From Cydia pomonella (lineage: Eukaryota; Arthropoda; Insecta; Lepidoptera; Tortricidae): a stretch of 64,000 bases of DNA. This document shows positions 54,638 to 63,410 of this stretch, piece by piece (within the stretch, counting starts at the first letter, position 1; the number at the start of each line of letters is the position of its first letter). A model generated the notes under the pieces. It was not told where the DNA came from. It saw only the letters and a list, made by a program, of their open reading frames with translations, and searched no databases. The stretch lies in assembly GCF_033807575.1 (NCBI RefSeq), contig NC_084713.1, positions 16,157,389 to 16,221,388 of the forward strand, written 5' to 3'. The position numbers were made by a program, and so were the translations under genes.

Positions 54638-57600
54638 TTAATAATCATTAGGTATTCCTATGATGTCGGGCCATAACTCTGGCGGTGGTATTTCAATAGG
54701 AGGATCTTCTTCTGTTGTCGACTGAGATCCAAATTCAAGCGGTTGTTGGTCCCCAGTAGGAGCTTCCACCGGCTGTCTCAATGCTCGAGCTATGATTTGA
54801 TCAGCATGACGACGATGCAGCTCTCCATCTTCCGTTCTTACCACATAAGTACTGGGTCCCTCTATTGCCTCAATCTCGCCTTTTGCCCACTTAGTTCCTG
54901 GCGTGTACATTCGCACGAGCACAGGTTGATGCAGATGGAATGCACGCACGCACGGCCGCTGCGCTGCCTGTTCTAGCTGTTGTTCGGCACGGCTCGGTGT
55001 GCTCTCCGGGTGCAAACTTGATATGGCTGTTCTATATTTGCGTCCATTAAGCATTTCCGCTGGTGTTTTATTGGTAGAGCTGTTAGGGACGGTACGCAAA
55101 GCGTATAAAGCTTTCGCCAGTTTTTCACTCCAAGGCATGTTTGTGGCAGCCATTTTCTTCAATTTATTTTTAAATGTCTGCACAGCCCTTTCTATTTGGC
55201 CATTGGTCGCTGGGTGGTAGGGCGGAGTAAATATGTGCCTGATATGGTTCCTCCTCAAAAATGAATTGAAATCTTCGGACGTAAATGTCCTGCCGTTGTC
55301 GGACACCAAGACATCCGGCAAACCTTGTGAGGCAAAGATGCGTCTCAAAATTGTAATTATAGTATCCGAGCTCATAGATGCAACAATTTCTGCCTCTATC
55401 CACTTGCTGTAAGAATCGATTAATAGCAAGAAGGTTTTTCCCTGGAAGGGACCAGCAAAATCGATATGGACTCGACTCCAAGGTTTGTCCGGCATTATCC
55501 ATATTTGCGGATCTTTAGGTGGGTTGTTTCTCACAGACTGGCAGTCCTCGCACTCAGCCACCACCTTCTCGATATCCTTGTCCATGCCAGCCCACCAAAG
55601 GTACCCTCTAGCGTATGCTTTGGTCTGTACAATCCCGGCATGTGGAGCATGTAGCAATTTAAGTACCTTTTTGTGGAGCGAAGTAGGTATGACGACTCTG
55701 TTACACCACAATAAACAATCTTTATTGTGTGAAAGAGCATCTCTGCGGATCCAATATGGTTGCATTTCAGGATCTGTATTGGAGCGCGGCCACCCATGGA
55801 GTACGTTAAATAGCACCTTCTGTAGCATCTGATCTTTCTTGGTTTCTTCAGCAATTGCTTTTACATCCAGGTTCCATCCCAGTGGTTGCTCTTCTAGCAA
55901 AAGTACCTCGCCTAGACAGTCTACATTTGGGTTTACAGAAGACGTCTCCGGTTCTGTCCACCTGCTTAAAGCGTCCGCATTGCCAATCAACTTGCCTGGC
56001 CGATATTTGATAGAATAACTGTACCCGTTAAGTTTTAGCGACCACCGTAACATTCTAGGCGATATTTGGTCAGGAATTGGTTTCTCTGGGTTGAACAGAC
56101 CAACTAAGGGTTTGTGGTCAGTGATGATGCAAAATTTCCGTCCGGCCAGGAATTGATGATACTTAGTTAGGCCGAACATTATCGCGAGGGCTTCTTTGTC
56201 AATTTGCCCGTAGCGTCTCTCATGTGGTTGTAATGTCCGAGACGCCATCATCACTGGACGTTCGGATCCATCTTCCATGATGTGGACCAACGCGGCTCCC
56301 AAACCATAATCTGACGAGTCGCAAACCAGTAACAAATCTTTATTTAGGTCATATCCGACTAATGTACAATCCGACGACAAAAGATTCTTAGCTTTATTAA
56401 ACGCAGCTTGTTCCTTCTCACCCCAAGTCCACGGTGATTTCCCTTCCAGCAACCGGTACAATGGTTCAAGCAATGTTGCTTTGTCAGGCAAGAATTTCTC
56501 GTAGTACGTGTATAGTCCCAAAAATGCTCTTAATGTCTCTTTATTTGTGGGCGCTGGTTTACCCTGAATCTCTTCTACTTTGTCCGGTGTCGGATGAAGC
56601 CCCTCGGCGTCCAGCATATGGCCCAAAAAGGTGATACTCCGTGAAGCAAACACGCATTTATTAACGTTTAGTCGAAAACCCAGATCTTGCAGCTTTTTCA
56701 GTACTGCGTTCAATCTCTGGTTATGCTCTTCCATATTTCTCCCTGTGACGGCCACATCGTCTAGAAGACACGCGACTCCTTCCATGTCTGCCAGGGTGGT
56801 AGACATAAGCCTCTGGAAGATGCCCGGCGCAGCGCTCACCCCGTAAGCTAAACGATTCACCTTCATTAGTCCAATGGGTGTATTTAGTGTTAGCAGCGTC
56901 GCGGTATCATCGTCCACCTTGAGCTGGGTGTACGCCTGCTTCAAGTCCAATTTGCTAAATATGCTTCCCCCGCTAAGCTTCACGAATGCCTCTGTCGATG
57001 TAGGGAGCGGGTATGAGTCAGCATCTATTGATGCGTTAACCGTAGAACGATAGTCTCCACAGATACGCAAAGATCCATTATCTTTCTTAACAATTCTTAA
57101 GGGAGTTGCCCACTTTGAATATTTGATTGGTGTTAATACACCGTCCTTAATCATCTGACGCAGCTCATCCTCCACTTGCTGTTTTAGTGGGAATGGTACA
57201 GGTCTCGCTTTCATGAATCGTGGCGCGGTCCCGGGTCGCACATGCAGTGACACTGGTGGCCCGGTGTACTCTCCCAAACCCTCCATAAACAAATCTGGGT
57301 ATTTATTCTTCCATTCAGCTACTTCCTCTTCTGACCAGCCCACGCCATCCACTTGCAGCCCCAGCTTCTTAAACCAGTTCCTACCGAGCAAGCTCGGTCC
57401 GCAGCCCGCGACCACCAACAGTTCACATTGAGCCTCCTTGTCGCCTAAAACTACTCGTACGTGTAACAACCCTAAAACTCTTAAAGGGGCACGGCTCCAC
57501 GTAACTAGTTTCACATTTGTGGTATTTAATGGGGGCGGGTTGAACCACAACTTTTTAAATGTCTCCTCGGATATTATAGATCTCGAGGCTCCGGAGTCTA

Positions 57601-58486
57601 TTTCCATTAATAATTTGGTTCCATTAATATCCACATTTGCTCTAATCGGTTCACAGTAATCCTCCGCGCAGACATAAATTCCATTCATCATGTCTTCCTG
57701 GTCAGAGTTGGAGTCGCATGAACACTTGTCATCAGTCAGATGGACCTTACCTAGTTTCTTATTGCAAGCCGAAGCAATATGCCCATGTCGCTTACAATAA
57801 TAACACTGAGCCTTACTGAAAGGGCACCGCTCATTCGGTTTGTGAACCCGGGCACAATGTTTGCAATTCACTATTGACTGTATTTTATCAATTTCCATCT
57901 GGTCACTTTCGTTATGTGGAGTTTGCTTAGATGTACTAGCACGCGCTTCAGGGTACAAGTCTGGGAACGTCGCCTGGTAGTTAAGACAATACTGAACGGC
58001 CCCCGTATACGTGAGGTCCTTGGTCTTCAACAATTCGCGGCGCAGGCGCTCGTCGCGCACCCCCAGTACTAGTCTATCTCTCAACTGTCGCTTAAGATCG
58101 GCAAAGTTACATTTAGCACCGAGTAAACTTATCGCGCCGATGAACTCTTGCACGCTCTCTTGTTGTAATTGTATGCGTTTATGAAACTTTCCCGCTTGTA
58201 AAATTTCATTTACTTCCGGCTCAAAAAACTGATCCAAAACACGGATAATGTCCTCAAATGAAGCACTTGTTGGCCTCTGCGGGACCAGAAGTGATGCAAT
58301 GAGCGAATAAGTGTCCTTGCCACACTGGGACAGAAACAACGAGCGCGCCCGAGCCGGGTCCTGCGCTACGCCCGCCACGTCCAATGCACATAATAATTGT
58401 TCCTTATAATCACACCACTTGTCAGTTTTTGGGTTGAATTGTCCGAGAAGCACCACATTTGAAAGATTACTGTTCATTTTGCACAC
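54638..58486 (-). CDS. mag-like Gag-Pol polyprotein
   Basis: One 1282-codon frame, so no frameshift is needed. Gag: capsid-like region about residues 15-180, then knuckle 1 C208-x2-C211-x3-H215-x5-C221 (non-standard spacing) and knuckle 2 C228-x2-C231-x4-H236-x4-C241. Protease: DSGA at 297-300. RT: motif A LDLKQAY with D514, motif C LLDD at 574-577, where tyrosine is usual at the first position. RNase H: D723, E765 and D790. Integrase: zinc-binding H946, H949, C979, C982 and DDE D1009, D1063 and E1099 (in NGQIERAVQ). The listed start MCKMNSN has a second ATG three codons on; either could initiate. The knuckle arrangement and overall order match K02A2.6/mag-type polyproteins. No stop or frameshift. 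Confidence 0.95.
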   Translation of the reverse strand: MCKMNSNLSNVVLLGQFNPKTDKWCDYKEQLLCALDVAGVAQDPARARSLFLSQCGKDTYSLIASLLVPQRPTSASFEDIIRVLDQFFEPEVNEILQAGKFHKRIQLQQESVQEFIGAISLLGAKCNFADLKRQLRDRLVLGVRDERLRRELLKTKDLTYTGAVQYCLNYQATFPDLYPEARASTSKQTPHNESDQMEIDKIQSIVNCKHCARVHKPNERCPFSKAQCYYCKRHGHIASACNKKLGKVHLTDDKCSCDSNSDQEDMMNGIYVCAEDYCEPIRANVDINGTKLLMEIDSGASRSIISEETFKKLWFNPPPLNTTNVKLVTWSRAPLRVLGLLHVRVVLGDKEAQCELLVVAGCGPSLLGRNWFKKLGLQVDGVGWSEEEVAEWKNKYPDLFMEGLGEYTGPPVSLHVRPGTAPRFMKARPVPFPLKQQVEDELRQMIKDGVLTPIKYSKWATPLRIVKKDNGSLRICGDYRSTVNASIDADSYPLPTSTEAFVKLSGGSIFSKLDLKQAYTQLKVDDDTATLLTLNTPIGLMKVNRLAYGVSAAPGIFQRLMSTTLADMEGVACLLDDVAVTGRNMEEHNQRLNAVLKKLQDLGFRLNVNKCVFASRSITFLGHMLDAEGLHPTPDKVEEIQGKPAPTNKETLRAFLGLYTYYEKFLPDKATLLEPLYRLLEGKSPWTWGEKEQAAFNKAKNLLSSDCTLVGYDLNKDLLLVCDSSDYGLGAALVHIMEDGSERPVMMASRTLQPHERRYGQIDKEALAIMFGLTKYHQFLAGRKFCIITDHKPLVGLFNPEKPIPDQISPRMLRWSLKLNGYSYSIKYRPGKLIGNADALSRWTEPETSSVNPNVDCLGEVLLLEEQPLGWNLDVKAIAEETKKDQMLQKVLFNVLHGWPRSNTDPEMQPYWIRRDALSHNKDCLLWCNRVVIPTSLHKKVLKLLHAPHAGIVQTKAYARGYLWWAGMDKDIEKVVAECEDCQSVRNNPPKDPQIWIMPDKPWSRVHIDFAGPFQGKTFLLLIDSYSKWIEAEIVASMSSDTIITILRRIFASQGLPDVLVSDNGRTFTSEDFNSFLRRNHIRHIFTPPYHPATNGQIERAVQTFKNKLKKMAATNMPWSEKLAKALYALRTVPNSSTNKTPAEMLNGRKYRTAISSLHPESTPSRAEQQLEQAAQRPCVRAFHLHQPVLVRMYTPGTKWAKGEIEAIEGPSTYVVRTEDGELHRRHADQIIARALRQPVEAPTGDQQPLEFGSQSTTEEDPPIEIPPPELWPDIIGIPNDY

Positions 58487-58502
58487 AAATTACATTAATT
58501 TA

Positions 58503-58514
58503 CCATAGTCGCCA
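58503..58514 (-). promoter_or_regulatory. Primer-binding site candidate of the mag-like element
   Basis: TGGCGACTATGG on the minus strand, starting one base after the LTR and beginning with TGG. I did not match it to a particular tRNA. Confidence 0.65.
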
Positions 58515-58515
58515 A

Positions 58516-58623
58516 TAAAAGATACAACGCCATTGAGGTCAGAAGCAAAACTCATTTATTTCCAAACTACCTTCAGCTGTCATTACAATTCAATCCTGCA
58601 AGTACCTATCTAAATACATAACA
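58516..58623 (-). repeat. 5' LTR of the mag-like element (108 bp)
   Basis: Identical to 54468-54575. It would carry the promoter and polyadenylation signals in a very small space; AATAAATGAG lies near its middle on the minus strand. Confidence 0.92.
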
Positions 58624-59089
58624 ATTATAATATTAACACAAAAGCAAGCAATGCTATTTCAGCTTTCAACGCCACCTCGGCAAGCCAGAAGTGAAGCAAG
58701 CTATCAAACTGTATTGCGCATCGAACTATTAAGAGATAGTCATTGTTTCTCGCGAGTTTTGGAAATAGCAGAAACTTTAACTCGGCTTCAATAGCATTGG
58801 CATATTTTAAGAGACTATTCCTTGTGTTAAAGCTGGATCACTGTATCGAGATATTCGTGTAACTGTTTAGTAATTTAATTTTTGTGACTCGAATTGTATT
58901 TTAAGGATTGATTGCATTTTAAGGATACTCTGAGTAAATTTCTACAATTTAAGAAAGAGAATTGGCTCAGGTATAGGTTAAAAAAAGCTATCACCTTCCT
59001 AAGAAACTAAGACTTATTAGGATAAAGTTACTCTTTTCAAGGTGTATTCCTTCGTTGAAATATAACGTGGCAAATTTTATATTATATTT
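58624..59089. other. No gene recognised
   Basis: Begins with the right ATTAT target copy; otherwise AT-rich DNA with no supported feature. Confidence 0.4.
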
Positions 59090-59280
59090 TGAGCGAGCAG
59101 GAGTTCAAACACAATACCTTCATTTAGAAGCCTAACCGCTAGGCCATCAATGCAGAGCACATCGAAACCATGCCAGAGTGAATCATTCTTAACTAGAAGG
59201 TAGATCCAATCCTGCCGCCCGTTTCTAATTTGCCAGCGTCCGCCCGCTGTTATAGCACACATCAATATTTATCAGGATCG
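59090..59280 (-). repeat. tRNA-derived SINE-like copy (third type)
   Basis: On the minus strand TGATGGCCTAGCGGTTAGGC is a good A box. It is followed about 30 bp later by GTGTTTGAACTCCTGC, a B-box-like region. Spacing fits a tRNA-derived promoter. The 62-codon frame in this segment is incidental. Preceding minus-strand sequence (CGGGCGGCAGGATTGGATCT) may belong to the same repeat unit. Confidence 0.5.
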
Positions 59281-60080
59281 CTCCTGTCTCCTTTCTACTG
59301 TCTGCAACGACGACAGGGAGGGTAATGATCATACCCTGGGATTTGGCTGCGGGAATTATCTCGTTTTTTTATGCATTTTTCAGTGGAAAGTGACCAAAAG
59401 TAAGCTCCAAAATGTGCTTAGCAATGTAAAAATAGCTTCTGTTTTTTACCTTTTTTGCTAGTGTAAAATATCCCCGCACCCGAAACGCCGACGTTGACGG
59501 TATTTATCTGCCTACTGGATCAATTAAGATGAAACAACCCAAAATCGTTGGCAATTGAAATATTTTTATAATGTGTCAAATTTTTTTAAAAATGTGTCGG
59601 ACTTTTTTTTTATGTGGCAGAAATGCAGCGAATGCCGTATGACATTAAGTCCCTTATAATACAAATAAAATTGTTTTTCAAAATTTTAACCTTAATATTT
59701 TTGTTGTGTAAGAAATCATGCCTGAATTATAAATTAAAACTATCGAGAACAAAAAAGAACATCAAAAAAAATTCAAATCAAAATATCATATAGCAAATTT
59801 TTTTATAGAACCATTACTTTTTTTTAATATTTACTACGTCAGGATTGGTAATACAAATAATTAGAATGTACCTACTGCTTGACCTGTTTCAAAAATATTT
59901 TACATTTTAGTTGGAAACTTCGCTATTTCCATTTATTTTGCACATTCCATGCGGCTGGTTTTCTCATTAAGTTAATCGAGTACAATTATTTTTAGGTTAA
60001 GTAAAAATAACTAGAATACTCTTACATAATACAGCGTGTATTTTTGATTAGATTACATAAATATTCTGATGGTTACTATT
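59281..60080. other. No gene recognised
   Basis: AT-rich DNA with several A or T runs; no supported feature. Confidence 0.4.
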
Positions 60081-60235
60081 AGAATCAGACCAAGACAAGT
60101 CTGCAACGATTTTGGTAGCGCACGCAGTACAAGTGTTATTTACACGTCATCATTTCATAGAAGTTTGACGTTTTTAATAACACTTGCACTGCGTGTGCTA
60201 TTAAAATCGTTGCAGATTTGTATTGGTATAACTGT
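60081..60235. mobile_element. Fold-back MITE, AATCAGACC family, copy 3
   Basis: Left arm AGAATCAGACCAAGACAAGT, CTGCAACGATTTTGGTAGCG; right arm ACTGCGTGTGCTATTAAAAT, CGTTGCAGATTTGTATTGGT. TACAAGTGTTATTTACACGT and TAATAACACTTGCACTGCG also pair. It is longer than the copy at 12795 because it keeps both inner arms. Confidence 0.78.
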
Positions 60236-60585
60236 AGTTTAAGTTCAATGAATTAACTTTCGTATGTTTTAGTAAAAAAACATCCCTTTATTTTTTCTTT
60301 TTAAATAAGCAATTCAATTCAGCATGCCATGTATCTTTATTTTGTTTTTATTCAAAACGTCGCATTTAGTAACATGACGTCACAACTGTCATAAGTAATG
60401 AGTAATGACTATGTGCGCAATCAATTGCTGCTAGAAATAAATTCAAAAAATGATTGCATTCTGTTGGTTAAGGTGGAATGAAAATAAAAGGTTTTAGAGT
60501 ACATAAGGTTACTTTACCGCACTAGTAATTAGCACATTAAGTAACTATGTCGAAAACATAAAGGTCCTTATTTTGGTACTGTTAA
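60236..60585. other. No gene recognised
   Basis: AT-rich. GTTACTTTACCGCACTAGT near 60508 recurs inverted near 62900 (GCACTAGTGCGGTAAAGTAG), so another small repeat is shared with the region near the last MITE. Confidence 0.4.
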
Positions 60586-60745
60586 ACGTACGATACATGT
60601 GCGAATAGGTAATTCGCTTCGCTTCGGTAAATCTTACACAGATCGAATTAGCCCCAAACTAAGCAAAGTTTGTGCTACGGATCCCAAGCGACGATAATTA
60701 TACGTAATACTACTGTACTGTAATTTGTGTATTGTAATGTACTAT
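60586..60745. mobile_element. Palindromic MITE, GATACAAGTGCGAAAA family, diverged copy
   Basis: CGTACGATACATGTGCGAAT at the left and GTATTGTAATGTACTATTAA at the right match the two ends of the copies at 28561 and 62713. The middle differs, so it is either a diverged or a chimeric member. Confidence 0.5.
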
Positions 60746-61402
60746 TAAAATCATTTCTTAGCATTGAAACCTACACGTCATTTCAATTTGCAAAATACAC
60801 TCTCTATACTCGTATGTCCTTACTCCGCTGCGAATATTAACGCTGGGTCAGGTGAATCCAATCCAATTCGCATCTTTTATATTACAATTGAGTTTCTTTT
60901 ATTGAATTTGCCAAATTTATAGTCCTGCAGCGTTGCCTTATCCAGAAGGAGAGTTTCAAATTGAATTTCGATGAAACGAATTATACTCGGCCGTAGTTGT
61001 CGTAAAACAGTTTTAAATTTTATATTAAAAGTGTAAATTTTGGGACATACGTGATCGGAATGGGCATAAAGAATGAGCTTTATTATGCACTCAGCCCCGT
61101 TGAAAACGGATCACTTTGTGTGCAAAATTTTCTTCATATGACCTGTTTTCATTGCTCTTAAGTATGTTTATTATATGTAAATTTTATCGCCGCATATAGG
61201 TAAGAGTATACAGTATGAGAATACAAATGGGTCCATATGGAAAAATTGAACTTTTAAAGTACACAAAATATATGTGTGGAACTAGAAATTATTGCTATTT
61301 TACTTAAGAAAATTAGCGATTAAAAAAACTGTACACGCTACATAAAAAAAATCTATTTAAAAACAGAGTTTGTTTTCAACCGTTTTTGTGAAAACTGCAA
61401 GT
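60746..61402. other. No gene recognised
   Basis: AT-rich DNA; no supported feature. Confidence 0.4.
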
Positions 61403-61480
61403 GATAGATAGATAGATAGATATATAGATAAAATCTTTATTCAACCACAACTTACATGCTTTGTGACAATTAAAGTGGAA
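61403..61480 (-). mobile_element. LINE 3' end with (GATA)n-type tail, minus strand
   Basis: On the minus strand GTTGTGGTTGAATAAAGATT leads into TTATCTATATATCTATCTAT and further ATCT units. An AATAAA followed by a simple repeat is typical of a LINE 3' end. The (GATA)n microsatellite at 61403-61430 is therefore best read as its tail. Confidence 0.6.
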
Positions 61481-61839
61481 GTGTACATATCTCAGCAATT
61501 ATTGTTGTCATTACACGAACAAGTGAAGATAAAGGTGTCTGCTAGCGTTCAAACTACATCCATAATTATATTCTTTCAAATAAGTAATCATAACCAAATA
61601 TGTCTTTAAGACGTTTCAATCTCAATAACCTAAAAATTCATTAATTACTCGTAAGGAAACAAATAATACTCATGAATTACTTTCTATTTACTGTGTGCTT
61701 ATGAAACATAAATACACAACCGGAAAATATAATTATAATAACTAGATAGAATGGTAAATACGTGTACATTTTCAAATTTACTCCTCTAATATACCAGGAC
61801 TTCATAGCCAGTGAGCACGTCCAAGCGCCTCTCGAAACT
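61481..61839. other. No gene recognised
   Basis: AT-rich DNA; no supported feature. Confidence 0.4.
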
Positions 61840-62176
61840 AGGAAAAAAAGCACACGCTCCTGTTATCCCATTACACGTAGCCACATAAACATCTAATTCT
61901 TTCCTGCGCACCTGTGCCGTCCCTTTCCCGCAAATCGTCCCGCTCTCCCAATCGGGATATGGAACACGACAAGCGCCCAGTTTCAGCCGCCGGCTCGCAC
62001 GGGACGGACGTGGCTCGCTGTGCTGTTACCCGTCTCGACACGTTTCATCCGCGTTTTTAAGGACCTTAATGAAAAATTGATGAAACGCTCTTAACGACTC
62101 CTCAGAGGTGTTCCTGTGGTTTCTAATTAAACTTTGTGCGCTAGGATTTCAAAGAACATGTAGCGATGCCCGGTGA
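61840..62176 (+). promoter_or_regulatory. GC-rich patch with a start codon next to a splice-donor consensus (tentative)
   Basis: About 61850-62060 is markedly GC-richer than its surroundings and lacks any repeat family seen elsewhere in the window. Downstream, GCGATGCCCG is followed directly by GTGAGT (about 62164-62178), a start codon in good context next to a near-perfect plus-strand splice donor. This could be a host promoter and first coding exon of a few codons. An upstream ATG-TAG mini-frame also occurs. There is no coding continuation to confirm it, so it is only a lead. Confidence 0.2.
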
Positions 62177-62712
62177 GTATTTTCAGTGGCAATTTCAGGT
62201 AGATAAGGCAGACGATTTTGTGCGTTACGTTTGCTGTTATGTTAATTTAATTTGCTCTTTGGTTATTTAATCCTGCTAATTGCGTTCGGTTTGCGTTGAT
62301 AATTTTAGCGCGCATCGGAGGTATGTAACATGTGACAATGTTTTTTTTTTTTATAATTATATTTTTACTACAAATGTGTACTGGATCAGCAGAGCGTATA
62401 AAATACTTGGATATCCGTACGGTAGTAAGCTTATTATTCTCGTTGTATCAAGAAGTAAACAAACAATCGTAGGCCAAAGGCAGTACTGTTGTCGTTCTCG
62501 CCATTACGAGTATAGCAATAAAGTTGAAGTAAACATAATAATACAAACAAATTATAAATATTTCATGAGAAATGTGTGCTTACATTCATTCATTTGGAAG
62601 TTACTCTAGTAAATGAATGATAGGGTAAGTATCGTTATTTTTTTGCACGTAGTACGAGAATAAATTTGTTATACATTTTAAATCCTTTTATATTACTTAC
62701 TCAATTACATAT
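62177..62712. other. No gene recognised
   Basis: AT-rich DNA. The 109-codon frame at 62280-62609 has a Y/I/N-rich composition and no recognised domain. Confidence 0.4.
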
Positions 62713-62845
62713 TAGTACATTACGATACAAGTGCGAAAAATAGGAAATTCGAAACAAGTGACGATAAATTAAAACACGACCGAAGGGAGTGTTTTAAATC
62801 GACACGAGTTGCGAATTACCTTTTCGCACATGTATCGTACAACGT
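62713..62845. mobile_element. Palindromic MITE, GATACAAGTGCGAAAA family, copy 3
   Basis: TACATTACGATACAAGTGCG at the left pairs with CGCACATGTATCGTACAACG at the right. The core AAAACACGACCGAAGGGAGT then GTTTTAAATCGACACG is the reverse complement of the core at 28561-28687. Confidence 0.72.
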
Positions 62846-63299
62846 TTTACAGTACATATGGCTCTTTAAATGTTCGACACAGTAACGTAATATGCTAATT
62901 TTCGCACTAGTGCGGTAAAGTAGCACCATATGTACTGTAAAGGTACTTTACTGTATTTCTGTATTTGCTGGTTTCTTTCTTGAGCTTCTTTATCATGGTA
63001 ACAAGCCGAAAGTTCTGTAATAAACATTTAATGTCTTCATCTCTTAGTTAACCTGTAGAATAAATATCCTTCCCGAACTCCAAAGAGCTGTAATACTTTT
63101 TTATTATTCACTTACCTTTTTTAAGCAAAGAAACTCTCAGGATTATATATTTTTTATTTCTTCATTTTCTGTATCTCTCATTTTGTCTTGTATTTATCTA
63201 TCTACATAACAATAAATGTGTTGGAATATTTTGCCGCTCGTAGATTTTTATCTTCGACCCACTTATTTGTAAAGACGTCCAGTGTTTTTTCTCTCTCTT
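62846..63299. other. No gene recognised
   Basis: AT-rich DNA; GCACTAGTGCGGTAAAGTAG at about 62905 recurs inverted near 60508. Nothing else supported. Confidence 0.4.
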
Positions 63300-63410
63300 T
63301 TCTATAAAACGTCAGTGGCAAATTAGCGCACGGTGATGAGCCCACGGATAACTGTAACTATTAAAATACATATTAATGGGGTGCGACATGCGCGTTACCA
63401 ATCTTTGAAG
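63300..63410 (+). repeat. Dispersed repeat, GGCAAACAAGCATACGG family, degenerate copy
   Basis: ACGTCAGTGGCAAATTAGCG, CACGGTGATGAGCCCACGG and GACATGCGCGTTACCAAT keep the order of the family but are strongly diverged. Confidence 0.45.

Larger units (their letters stand above)
54468..58623 (-). mobile_element. Complete mag-like Ty3/gypsy retrotransposon, ATTAT target duplication
   Basis: A compact 4.16-kb element on the minus strand. It has two identical 108-bp LTRs (58516-58623 and 54468-54575), flanked by ATTAT on both sides (54463-54467 and 58624-58628). Only 29 bp separate the 5' LTR from the gag-pol ATG. A primer-binding site candidate TGGCGACTATGG (58503-58514) starts one base inside the 5' LTR, and a purine-rich tract GGTGGAAAGG precedes the 3' LTR (about 54577-54587). 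The LTR ends read TG...TA, not TG...CA. Very short LTRs and one gag-pol frame are traits of the mag lineage. Identical LTRs and an unbroken frame indicate a very recent, possibly active, insertion. Confidence 0.93.

Noticed and set aside
62280..62609. 109-codon plus-strand frame
   Set aside because: AT-rich composition with Y/I/N bias, no domain. Likely chance.
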